In this document: positions 53,265 through 61,075 of the stretch, piece after piece
How the letters are laid out: each line of letters starts with the position of its first letter
How positions within the stretch are numbered: the stretch's first letter is position 1
From: Dyadobacter fermentans DSM 18053
GTDB lineage: Bacteria > Bacteroidota > Bacteroidia > Cytophagales > Spirosomataceae
Assembly (NCBI RefSeq): GCF_000023125.1
Contig: NC_013037.1
Span: 496,001-560,000 of the forward strand
Length of the DNA: 64,000 nt
Direction: 5' to 3'
Position numbers and translations under genes: made by a program
Notes under the pieces: generated by a model
Database searches by the model: none
Seen by the model: the letters and a program-made list of their open reading frames with translations, nothing else
Told to the model about the DNA's origin: nothing

Positions 53265-54467
53265 ATGGTAGAAAGCTTTACCAAACCAAAAACAAAAGCT
53301 TCGAAGTCGACAGACCGCATTTTTGGACTTGACCTCATGCGCGCATGTTCAATTGTGATGGTGTTCCTGTCGCACTCCATGCCGCTCAACCCCCTGGATG
53401 CGCATTTCCCGTTTGGCTGGCTGGGCCTGGGTGTGGAAGCGTTTTTCGTGCTGAGCGGTTACCTGATCGGCCGCATTATCCTGCGTACCGTTCTCGAACC
53501 TGGCATCAGCTGGCAGGCCGTAAAGGTTTTCTGGGTTAACCGCTGGCTGCGCACGTTACCGGCCTACCTCTTCGCGCTGGGCATATATTATTGCTTTTAT
53601 TCCGACATGCGCAACATCATTTTCTACGTCTTTTTTGCGCAAAACCTGCTCACGCCGGCGCAGGGATTTTTCCCGCATTCGTGGAGCCTCGCCGTCGAAG
53701 AATGGTTTTACCTCACTTTTCCGCTGGCATTGCTGGCCATTGCGGGCATTATGGGCCGGAAAGGGACCCGGTTCCGTATTTTCCTCACCAGCATTGTTGT
53801 GTTTCTGGTCGTTGGCATCATTACCAAATCCATTTACCATTGGATGTACCATCAGGACATGTTTACGCAATTGCTCAACAAAAAACTGCTGATGCCCAGC
53901 TGGAAAACGTTCGTTCCGCCCTCGGGCGACTGGGATGGCATGCGCAAAATGGTCATGTTCCGGATCGACGCCATTGCCTATGGATGTTTAGTTGCGTATG
54001 TACTGGAAAGGTGGGACCTTTCGCATAAGGTGCGCGTGTGGCTGCTGGCACTGGGCGGGATGCTCTTGCTGCTGTGCTTTCAGATTATCCAGCATACAAT
54101 TGCGGGGGGGCAGATCAATTATTACGTGGATGTAATGCTGCTGCCGCTTTTCTGCGTGACTTTCGCTTTAATGCTGCCCTATGCGGTGGCGTGCCCGCGG
54201 CCGGGGAATGCATTGGTGAAAATCGTTACGAGTATAAGCCAGACGTCCTATTCTTTTTATCTGATGCATTTCCTGGTTCTCGACTTCGTCATCAAATGGT
54301 ACGAAAAGAACCTCGGAACCGTGGCCGGGTTGCAATGGGCCGTGTTTCTGGGTACGTATTTTTTTATCTATTTAATCGCTTATTTAATGTACAAATTCGT
54401 AGAATTACCGTTTATGAATTATCGTAAAAAACTATTTCCGAATTCCGTGCACGTCAGCAGATCATGA
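53265..54467 (+). CDS. membrane acyltransferase, acyltransferase-3 (OafA/YrhL) family
   Basis: 400 residues with about ten helices. The family's opening GLDLMRACSIVMVFLSHS contains the conserved Arg and His; FVLSGYLIG and HSWSLAVEEWFYL are further hallmarks. It transfers acetyl or other acyl groups to surface carbohydrate across the inner membrane. It overlaps the next gene by 4 bp (ATGA), so a serine hydrolase lipoprotein is made with it. Confidence 0.9.
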   Translation: MVESFTKPKTKASKSTDRIFGLDLMRACSIVMVFLSHSMPLNPLDAHFPFGWLGLGVEAFFVLSGYLIGRIILRTVLEPGISWQAVKVFWVNRWLRTLPAYLFALGIYYCFYSDMRNIIFYVFFAQNLLTPAQGFFPHSWSLAVEEWFYLTFPLALLAIAGIMGRKGTRFRIFLTSIVVFLVVGIITKSIYHWMYHQDMFTQLLNKKLLMPSWKTFVPPSGDWDGMRKMVMFRIDAIAYGCLVAYVLERWDLSHKVRVWLLALGGMLLLLCFQIIQHTIAGGQINYYVDVMLLPLFCVTFALMLPYAVACPRPGNALVKIVTSISQTSYSFYLMHFLVLDFVIKWYEKNLGTVAGLQWAVFLGTYFFIYLIAYLMYKFVELPFMNYRKKLFPNSVHVSRS

Positions 54468-55612
54468 AACAACTGTTTACCTTAGTTTTTGTTCTTCTTG
54501 CGGTTTTTTCTTGCGGACAAAAGAATACCCCTCAGCCATTGCCCGATGACCCAAACGACGGGATCGACACGGGTTGTAAAACTTGTGCCGGCAGCGGTTT
54601 TTCAGAACTCGATTCAACGCCCATTCCCATTGCCGACCGAGATATCAGGAGTATTTTCTTTCAGGATGGCGAGGCAGGCAACCTGCCCAATCTTTCGCCG
54701 TACAAATACCGGAACCGCCTCGATTTTTACAACTTCCTGAAATCGCACGCGAAAGATTACGATAACGACCTGATGGTGTACATCGGTCGCCGCGATACGA
54801 CCGAGTTTTGTTTCCGGCAGGGGAAATACAATGCGGATACAAAGCTATCGATCATGTCAGCCTCGAAGGCTGTGACGGCCGCGGTGATCATGAGCATTGT
54901 AGAGTCGGGGAAGCTTACGCTGGACGACAAGGTGAGCAAATACATTCCTTCTTTCAACAACGAGAAGAAAGAAATTACGATCCGGCAGCTGCTCTCGCAC
55001 ACGTCGGGGATTGTGGTGGAATCGCGGTTTGACAGCCGCCGCGACCTCACACTCGCCCAGAATATCGACAGCATTGCCGTTCGCACGCAGCTGCTTTTCA
55101 CGCCGGGCAAGCAGGCGCTTTACGGCAGCGTGAGCTACGGCGTGGCGGCTCGGGTGGCCGAGGTGATCGAGAAGAAAACCTGGGCACAGATATTCCAGGA
55201 GCGGATCGGTTCGAAATGCGGGATGAAAGATGTGGTATACAGTCCCGAACACCCGCTGAACCCGGAGCCGGGCTATGGGATCATTTGCTCGATGAACGAA
55301 TACCTGCGCTTTCTCACGATGATTTACAACAAGGGAACCTACAATGGCGTGCGCATCCTTAAAGCGGAGTCGATAGCGATTATGGAGCAGGATAATACCA
55401 ATAAGGTTGACCCAACCTATGGCCTGGGCCTGTTCCGGTATGAGATCCAGAACGGCGTTTCCACGGAGGTGGCCTGCCTGAGCGCCCGCGGCGTACATGC
55501 CTGGGTGAACCGTTCGAAAAACTATTACGGGCTGATCTTTACGCAGGCCGGTTTTGAAAAAACGATTTTGACCAACCTGGCTTTCAGGGACCTGGTGCGC
55601 CGGAAGCTGTGA
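54464..55612 (+). CDS. serine hydrolase lipoprotein, class C beta-lactamase-like
   Basis: 382 residues. A lipobox ends at Cys17 (AVFSC), so it is anchored in a membrane. The serine beta-lactamase/esterase fold shows SxxK at Ser132-Lys135 (MSASKAVTA), LLSHTSGI, and a Tyr motif YGSVSYG. Such proteins act as D-alanyl-peptidases or esterases. Coupling to the acyltransferase (4-bp overlap) suggests one adds and the other removes or re-uses acyl groups on an envelope glycan (inference). Confidence 0.87.
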   Translation: MKQLFTLVFVLLAVFSCGQKNTPQPLPDDPNDGIDTGCKTCAGSGFSELDSTPIPIADRDIRSIFFQDGEAGNLPNLSPYKYRNRLDFYNFLKSHAKDYDNDLMVYIGRRDTTEFCFRQGKYNADTKLSIMSASKAVTAAVIMSIVESGKLTLDDKVSKYIPSFNNEKKEITIRQLLSHTSGIVVESRFDSRRDLTLAQNIDSIAVRTQLLFTPGKQALYGSVSYGVAARVAEVIEKKTWAQIFQERIGSKCGMKDVVYSPEHPLNPEPGYGIICSMNEYLRFLTMIYNKGTYNGVRILKAESIAIMEQDNTNKVDPTYGLGLFRYEIQNGVSTEVACLSARGVHAWVNRSKNYYGLIFTQAGFEKTILTNLAFRDLVRRKL

Positions 55613-55656
55613 GGGCGTAAAGCTATTGCTGAGACTTTTCAGTAACATGATTATAG

Positions 55657-55695
55657 GCAAAAGGGCCGTCTGCATTGATGCGGGCGGCCTTTTGC
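55657..55695 (+). terminator. long hairpin terminator after the serine hydrolase
   Basis: A 17-bp stem with one bulged G (55657-55674 / 55679-55695), CTTTTGC on the 3' side, about 45 bp after the stop. Confidence 0.7.
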
Positions 55696-55771
55696 TGTTG
55701 TGGCATTGGACGCGGTTCGAGCAGAGTTTTTGGAGTTTTTTGGAATAATTTATAAAAAATACGGCCGAAAA

Positions 55772-55803
55772 TTTGCGTAGTTAAGTGACTACATATAAAT
55801 TTG
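55772..55803 (+). promoter_or_regulatory. promoter of the ArsR-SRPBCC-DoxX operon
   Basis: TTTG at 55772-55775 and TAAATTTG (perfect TAnnTTTG) at 55796-55803, spaced 20 bp: the best promoter in the window. The ATG lies 18 bp beyond, so the leader is short. Confidence 0.8.
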
Positions 55804-55820
55804 TAGCCAAATAACTACGC
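55775..55820. promoter_or_regulatory. nested inverted-repeat operator over the promoter
   Basis: GCGTAGTTA (55775-55783) and its complement TAACTACGC (55812-55820) flank an inner pair CTACA (55789-55793) / TGTAG (55802-55806). The GTAG half-sites cover the -33 to start region. This fits autorepression by the ArsR-type protein encoded directly after it. Confidence 0.65.
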
Positions 55821-55821
55821 A

Positions 55822-56145
55822 ATGAACCTGAGACGAGATGTTTTCCAAGCCATAGCAGATCCGACCCGCCGGGCGATCCTGCTTTTACTGGCCTCGCAAT
55901 CGCTTACGGCGGGAGCGATTGCCTCGAACTTCGATACGGCCAGGCCGACGGTGTCCCGCCATCTGGCCATCCTGACGGAATGTGAGCTGCTGAAACAGGA
56001 GCAAGCCGGCCGGGAAGTCCATTACCACCTCAATCCCGACAAAATGAAGGAGATCGCCGAGTTTATCGAGCCGTTCAGGAAGATGTGGGACGACCGGTTT
56101 AATGCATTGGAATCCATTATGAAAAACTATCAATCCAAAAAATAG
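55822..56145 (+). CDS. ArsR-family winged-helix repressor
   Basis: 107 residues: a typical ArsR/SmtB winged helix ([16 protein letters not shown]; recognition helix [11 protein letters not shown]; wing [12 protein letters not shown]). No metal-binding cysteines are seen, so it is probably not a metal sensor; the group next to SRPBCC genes usually senses something else. Its own promoter is covered by inverted repeats. It leads a three-gene operon, 3 bp before the next gene. Confidence 0.92.
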   Translation: MNLRRDVFQAIADPTRRAILLLLASQSLTAGAIASNFDTARPTVSRHLAILTECELLKQEQAGREVHYHLNPDKMKEIAEFIEPFRKMWDDRFNALESIMKNYQSKK

Positions 56146-56148
56146 CCG

Positions 56149-56616
56149 ATGGAACGGAAAACGAAAATCAATGCTGAAAACGGCCGGCAGGACCTGGTGA
56201 TCACCCGGGAATTCGACCTGCCGCTCGACCTGCTTTTCAAAGCCTATGTGGAGCCGGAAATCGTGGAGCAGTGGATGGGGACCAAAGTGGTGAAACTGGA
56301 ATGCAAACCGCACGGAAGCTGGCGTTTCGAAACGTCGGACCGCCAGGGGAATGTCGTGCTCCGTACCAATGGCGTGATCCATGATTTCGTGCCGGGACGC
56401 AAGATTACCCGCACCTTCGAAATGGAAAGTACGCCGTTTCCGGTTCAGTTGGAATTCCTGGAATTTGAGTCGCTGACCGACACGACAAGCAAACTGACGA
56501 TGCAGATCGTGTACCGGTCGGTGGCCGACAGGGACGAAATGCTGAAACTGCCATTCGCGCAGGGCATCAATATGGCGCACAACAGGTTACAGGAGGTTGC
56601 CAATCAATTGAAATAA
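56149..56616 (+). CDS. SRPBCC / AHSA1-domain protein
   Basis: 155 residues of the START/SRPBCC cavity fold (Activator of Hsp90 ATPase homolog 1-like): ITREFDLPLDLLFKAYVEPEIVEQWMG at the start and LTMQIVYRSVADRDEMLK later. It should bind a hydrophobic small molecule. The ArsR-SRPBCC pairing is widespread, and SRPBCC members are thought to be the regulated product. Followed by DoxX after 8 bp. Confidence 0.9.
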   Translation: MERKTKINAENGRQDLVITREFDLPLDLLFKAYVEPEIVEQWMGTKVVKLECKPHGSWRFETSDRQGNVVLRTNGVIHDFVPGRKITRTFEMESTPFPVQLEFLEFESLTDTTSKLTMQIVYRSVADRDEMLKLPFAQGINMAHNRLQEVANQLK

Positions 56617-56624
56617 AACAGGTT

Positions 56625-57017
56625 ATGGAAAAGAGAAACCGGATCATCTACTGGATTTTTACGGCATGGCTCGCCCTTGGAATGACTTCGACGGGCGTTG
56701 TGCAGCTCATGAAAATGGAAGAGGAGGTGAAAATGTTCGCGCACCTCGGCTACCCCGAATACCTGCTGACGATCATCGGCGTATGGAAAATTCTCGGCGT
56801 GGTGGCAGTACTTATTCCCGGCTTTCCACTTCTTAAAGAGTGGGCTTACGCGGGCTTTTTCTTCTGCATGTCGGGCGCGATCGTTTCGCATATTGCGCTG
56901 GGCGATCCGATCGGCCAGGTGGCGCCACCGCTGCTACTGCTTGTTCTGACGGGGATTTCCTGGTATTTCCGGCCCGCAGCCCGGAGAATGGAGCCAGTGA
57001 GGCCGGCCGGTTTTTAA
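56625..57017 (+). CDS. DoxX-like membrane protein
   Basis: 130 residues with four helices (YWIFTAWLALGMTSTGVVQLM; TIIGVWKILGVVAVLIPGFPLL; WAYAGFFFCMSGAIVSHIAL; PPLLLLVLTGISWYF). It matches DoxX-like family proteins, linked to redox or oxidative stress in some bacteria. It is the third gene of the ArsR operon; the next gene starts 40 bp on and may still be on the transcript. Confidence 0.88.
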   Translation: MEKRNRIIYWIFTAWLALGMTSTGVVQLMKMEEEVKMFAHLGYPEYLLTIIGVWKILGVVAVLIPGFPLLKEWAYAGFFFCMSGAIVSHIALGDPIGQVAPPLLLLVLTGISWYFRPAARRMEPVRPAGF

Positions 57018-57057
57018 TGGAACTATTTGAAAGCATTAACAGATACACATCCAAAAA

Positions 57058-57633
57058 ATGAATGCTATGAAAAACGACAAAAAAGAACTTTCGGCAGAGG
57101 GCCGCGACGAGCTGCTCGCCACCCTGAAAGCGCGTTTCGAAAAAAACAAAGCCCGCCACGAGGGCATCCGCTGGGCCAACGTGGAAGCCCGCCTCGAAGC
57201 CCGCAGCGAGAAATTATGGACGCTCGACCAGATGGAACTGACCGGCGGCGAACCCGACGTGATCGGTTTCGACAAGCAGTCGGGCGAGTACATCTTCTGC
57301 GACTGCTCGCCGGAAAGCCCCAAAGGTCGCCGTAGCCTGTGCTATGACCGCGACGCGTGGAATTTCAGGAAAGAAAACAAACCGGAAAACACCGCGCTCG
57401 ACGTGGCTGCTGAAATAGGCATTGAAATACTCGACGAGGAAACCTACCGCCATTTGCAAACGTTGGGCAAATTCGACCTGAAAACGTCGAGCTGGATTAA
57501 AACGCCGGCCAACATTCGCAAACTGGGCGGAGCGGTGTTCTGCGACCGCCGGTACGACACCGTTTTTTACTACCATAATGGCGCCGAGTCCTATTACGCA
57601 GCGCGGGCCTTCCGCGGAACGCTGCGCGTGTAG
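57058..57633 (+). CDS. DUF4256-like protein
   Basis: 191 residues from ATG 57058 (a second ATG at 57067). Cytosolic, with LLATLKARFEKNKARHEG and the later WTLDQMELTGGEPDVIGFDKQSGEYIFCDCSPESP, which I recall as DUF4256. The function is unknown. It lies 40 bp after DoxX and is closed by a terminator, so it is probably the fourth gene of that operon. Confidence 0.85.
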   Translation: MNAMKNDKKELSAEGRDELLATLKARFEKNKARHEGIRWANVEARLEARSEKLWTLDQMELTGGEPDVIGFDKQSGEYIFCDCSPESPKGRRSLCYDRDAWNFRKENKPENTALDVAAEIGIEILDEETYRHLQTLGKFDLKTSSWIKTPANIRKLGGAVFCDRRYDTVFYYHNGAESYYAARAFRGTLRV

Positions 57634-57654
57634 CCATTCCATTCGAATAGCAAC

Positions 57655-57687
57655 AGCCCGTCACAATCAAGTGCGGGCTTTTTTTGT
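57655..57687 (+). terminator. terminator after DUF4256-like gene
   Basis: Stem AGCCCG-CAC / GTG-CGGGCT (57655-57664 with 57671-57679, one bulged T) followed by a run of seven T. Confidence 0.8.
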
Positions 57688-57791
57688 GACCTCCGCCGTG
57701 GCCTGACGTCTCCGAACTACGCATTTGTCACCTCCATTTTCTTTTTTCTTCAATCCGGCGATTTCGTGCAGCGGAATTTTACAGTTTCTCC

Positions 57792-57799
57792 TATATTTG
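57792..57799 (+). promoter_or_regulatory. -7 box before the PepSY operon
   Basis: TATATTTG is a full TAnnTTTG match about 100 bp before the first gene. The TTTG element at standard spacing is missing. Confidence 0.4.
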
Positions 57800-57898
57800 C
57801 AAAGTTTTATTTAAACTAATTACAAATAAAAAACTGTAAGCAATTTATAACCAATTATTCAGGCCGCGGATGGTATCGTGTGCCTGTTGCATTACCCT

Positions 57899-58228
57899 AT
57901 GTTTAGTACGATTTGCCTCTTATTTCTGGTCGGGTTCATGTTTTGGATGAACACCTCGACCCGCGTTTCCTGGCCCGATAAAAACCGGTTGATGGTTTCT
58001 GTTGCTTCTAACCCGTTGTACAGCAGGGTTATGGCCGGCGCATTGTTCCTGGCGGGAACGGCTTTGTGTGTTGCATCCCTGGGTTTGGGCAGCGGTTTGT
58101 TTGCGGCTGTCGTGATCCTGATGACGGCGGGATCGGTTTCGGTGCTGTTTTTCCCATTTCGCTACTTCGGTTCGGGCGCGGTTGCGATACTATATCTGTG
58201 TGCGGTAACCCTCGAACTTATCATTTAA
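57899..58228 (+). CDS. small membrane protein (DUF3325-like)
   Basis: 109 residues from ATG 57899 (an upstream GTG at 57878 is in frame). Four hydrophobic segments, including FSTICLLFLVGFMFWM and VVILMTAGSVSVLFFPF. The layout and the two following genes resemble the DUF3325-DUF3649-PepSY gene set of siderophore/iron uptake loci in other phyla; the assignment is from memory and context. Confidence 0.65.
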   Translation: MFSTICLLFLVGFMFWMNTSTRVSWPDKNRLMVSVASNPLYSRVMAGALFLAGTALCVASLGLGSGLFAAVVILMTAGSVSVLFFPFRYFGSGAVAILYLCAVTLELII

Positions 58229-58234
58229 TAAGAT

Positions 58235-58534
58235 ATGCCTGCCAATAAGAAGTATTTGACCAAATCGCCCCGGCTGCGACTGAGCAAGATCCTCGCCGGG
58301 AGCGTGGGCGGTTATGCCGTTACCATGAGCCTGCATTTGTTTTTCACCACATTCCTGCCGAAAGAAAATGTGATTATTACGGCCTATTTCACGGGTTACA
58401 TCCTGTGGGCGTGCCTGCTCCTGTACGCATTTGTGGCAACGAATGTGTGGCGTGTGTGGGGACTTTACATTCTGCTCACTGTTGTGTTTGCCCTGCCTTA
58501 CCTACTGAAATTCAACCTAAATCATGGATCCTAG
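58235..58534 (+). CDS. small membrane protein (DUF3649-like)
   Basis: 99 residues: a basic start (MPANKKYLTKSPRLRLSK), then three helices (ILAGSVGGYAVTMSLHLFF; VIITAYFTGYILWACLLLYAF; LYILLTVVFALPYLL). It resembles the DUF3649 iron-uptake-associated proteins. It starts 6 bp after the previous gene and overlaps the PepSY gene by 11 bp. Confidence 0.68.
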   Translation: MPANKKYLTKSPRLRLSKILAGSVGGYAVTMSLHLFFTTFLPKENVIITAYFTGYILWACLLLYAFVATNVWRVWGLYILLTVVFALPYLLKFNLNHGS

Positions 58535-60164
58535 GAAGTATAATATCTATTTTCATACGCATACCATCAGCGGGATCATCATTGCGGCCCTGCTGTATGT
58601 GATATTCTTTGCCGGCTCTTTTTCTTTCTTCAAAGACGATATCGCGGCGTGGCAAAAGGGACGGTCCGAAGTGGCCCGCGATTTTGATCCACCCTACAAC
58701 CACCTGCTCGATTCGCTGTCGCAGCATTATAACCTCCGCGGCCGGAATTTCAACTTCTATTTGCTGCGGCAAGGCCAGGGAAGCTATGTGGACATGAGCG
58801 TATCACAGGACACGACCGTGAGCAAGCCGAAACCCAAGCCCCAAAAGGAAGAACGCAGAAGGGGCAGAGGGAGACGGGACAATGACGATTCGGCCTACTT
58901 CCGCTACCATTTCTCCGACAAAAAAGCCGGTGATTATTCCGACAGTTACGACATGGCCGAATTCCTCTACCGCCTGCACTTTCTGGCGCAGCTCAACCAG
59001 GTAGGGATCAATATCGGAACGCCGTTCGGTTACCTGGTGGCCGGGATCGTCGCATTTCTGTTCCTTTTTGCGCTCATTACGGGTTTGCTGCTGCATTGGG
59101 ACAAGATTAAAACCAATTTCTTCCTGTTCAGGCCGATGAGCAAATGGAAGACCGTCTGGACCGACATGCACACCGTGCTGGGCGTGATCGGCTTTCCGTT
59201 CCAGCTAATATTTGCTGTGACGGGCGTGGTCCTGATTGTCAACTACGTACTCCTGACGCCATTCGCGAACCTGCTTTACAACGGCGACAGCGACAAACTG
59301 TACGAGAGCCTGCAATACAACCGCAGCGTGAAGGTGGATTACACCTACAAGCCGATGAACGGCACGTTCGATATGGACGCCATGGTGGCGCGTTGGCAAA
59401 ATGAATGGAAGGACAGCCAGATTACCCGCATTTACATCCGCAATTACATGGATGAAAGCATGCAGGTGAGCCTCGAAGCCAAGCCGAACCCCAACGCAAA
59501 CTTCGCCGGCTCCGGCTATGCGACGGTGCATGTGCCCAGCGGCAAAGTGCTGGAAGAGAAATCACCCAACGCAGGCGGCAATTATATCGATACGGTGAAA
59601 AGCCTGGTATATCATCTGCATTTCGGCGACTTCGGCGGCACGCCATTGCGGATCGTGTTCTTTTTGCTGGGGCTAATGGGCTGCGCCGTCATCATTTCGG
59701 GCATTATGATCTGGCTCGTAGCACGCGACAAAGTTGCGACGGAGCTGCGGAAGCGTAAATTCAACTTCTGGGCGAGCAACTTCTTCCTGTCGGCCTGCCT
59801 GAGCATGCTCCCGGTCACGGCATTCACATTTATCATGATCAAAACGCTCACGCACGTGGACCAATCGGTGATTTACAACACCTACTTTTACAGCTGGCTG
59901 GTGCTGGGCATTTACCTGATGGCCCTGCGCAACCTCCCGCAAATGAACCGCCACACGCTGCTGCTTTCCGCGGTCCTCTGCACAGGCGTACCCATCGCCA
60001 ACGGCATGGCCACGGGCCTCTGGATGTGGACGACATGGAGCCAGGGCGCTTTCGATATATTTTTTATAGACGCATTATTCCTCGTGCTGGCGGGCTGTTC
60101 GGCATATGCGTACACGCGGGTGAATGTGCAAGCGAAGCCTTTTCAGGTGTTGGGGAGAGCGTAG
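58524..60164 (+). CDS. PepSY-associated membrane protein, probable iron-siderophore reductase
   Basis: 546 residues. Helices near 15-35, 175-200, 230-255, 380-400 and at the C-terminus (four more) frame a periplasmic PepSY-like region. Histidines in FHTHTISGI, LHWDKI and MHTVLGVIGFPFQL, and LVYHLHFGDFGG suit haem ligation. A basic/proline stretch (residues ~95-118, KPKPKPQKEERRRGRGRR) is a local insert. Related proteins reduce ferric siderophores in the periplasm. It ends a three-gene operon closed by a terminator; no receptor gene is adjacent. Confidence 0.83.
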   Translation: MDPRKYNIYFHTHTISGIIIAALLYVIFFAGSFSFFKDDIAAWQKGRSEVARDFDPPYNHLLDSLSQHYNLRGRNFNFYLLRQGQGSYVDMSVSQDTTVSKPKPKPQKEERRRGRGRRDNDDSAYFRYHFSDKKAGDYSDSYDMAEFLYRLHFLAQLNQVGINIGTPFGYLVAGIVAFLFLFALITGLLLHWDKIKTNFFLFRPMSKWKTVWTDMHTVLGVIGFPFQLIFAVTGVVLIVNYVLLTPFANLLYNGDSDKLYESLQYNRSVKVDYTYKPMNGTFDMDAMVARWQNEWKDSQITRIYIRNYMDESMQVSLEAKPNPNANFAGSGYATVHVPSGKVLEEKSPNAGGNYIDTVKSLVYHLHFGDFGGTPLRIVFFLLGLMGCAVIISGIMIWLVARDKVATELRKRKFNFWASNFFLSACLSMLPVTAFTFIMIKTLTHVDQSVIYNTYFYSWLVLGIYLMALRNLPQMNRHTLLLSAVLCTGVPIANGMATGLWMWTTWSQGAFDIFFIDALFLVLAGCSAYAYTRVNVQAKPFQVLGRA

Positions 60165-60188
60165 GGGTGAGGGGCTTTTTGGAGATGA

Positions 60189-60217
60189 GGGAGGGGCGAG
60201 AGCCTCTCCCTTTTTTT
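60189..60217 (+). terminator. terminator after PepSY gene
   Basis: 9-bp stem GGGAGGGGC / GCCTCTCCC (one G-T), GAGA tetraloop, then seven T. Confidence 0.9.
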
Positions 60218-60498
60218 GTGCGTAGTGACCGGATAATAAGATTGTTATCGATTGCAGATAGTGAAAAACTAATGAGTCGATTTTTTTCTAACTTGTTACA
60301 AGTATTTCGCAACTATCATCCGTACCTCCTCCTGACAGCAATGCGGACTCCGGCGCAACGGAGGGAGCTTGGTATGATGGGTACGTATACTCAAATGCGG
60401 TTATGTTTCGGTGCGCTTCATAACAAATTGCTAATTCCCTCACGGCTGATCAATGGCCGGCTATTGTGATCGTCATTAAACCCTAAAATTGTTCAACA
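60218..60498. other. intergenic region
   Basis: 281 bases without a supported gene or promoter box; short plus-strand frames read through it but have no family features. Confidence 0.35.
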
Positions 60499-61010
60499 AT
60501 GAGCATTATTGACACGCCGTACAATACGGAATCCAGGATTCCGTGCTTGCTATCAAAAGGGGTAAACTGGTGTCTGACAGACTTCTTTCCAACGGCTTGA
60601 TCAGCAAAACGTGGCTGTCGATGTCAATGGGATTCCGGGGAACAAAAGAGGCGATCAGGAAAGGGAACTACCAATTACTGCAACGCGCGCCTGCCACAAC
60701 ATTGTGCGGCTTGGGCGTCGATTTTAATGAGGCCAATCCGGTAGATCCCGATTTTGGTGCCTTCACAATTGATGACGACCCGGTAGACGGCGCGTTGGAG
60801 CCGGTACTGCAAAACAGGTATATAGTAATCGCGCGGAATGGCTTACGGCTAAGGGAAGGCCCCGGCACGCAGTTCGAGGTAATAGGGAGCATGAGGCCCG
60901 GACAGGTGATCTTTGCAACAATCACCATAGACGGCTGGGCACGGGTAGATGTGGAAGGGGACGGCCTGATCGACGGCTTTGCGTCCGCAGATTTCCTGCA
61001 AAGGACATAA
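60499..61010 (+). pseudogene. apparent remnant of a DUF1906 (glycoside-hydrolase-like) + SH3 protein
   Basis: ATG 60499 opens a frame reading MSIIDTPYNTESRIPCLLSKG, like the start of DUF1906 domains, but stops after 33 codons. A second frame (from 60543) continues WLSMSMGFRGTKEAIRKG and CGLGVDFNEANPVD, like the end of that domain, then an SH3b-like domain (NGLRLREGPGTQFEVIGSMRPGQ). The ~150 residues normally between are missing and the frames differ, so an internal deletion with frameshift is the simplest reading. Alternatively the second frame alone is a small SH3 protein of 155 residues. Family matches are from memory. Confidence 0.5.
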
Positions 61011-61075
61011 TGCATGCCGGTAATTTTTGAAACCATCAGGGGCATCATCAGGTAAAACTCGTTTTCAAAAGCATT

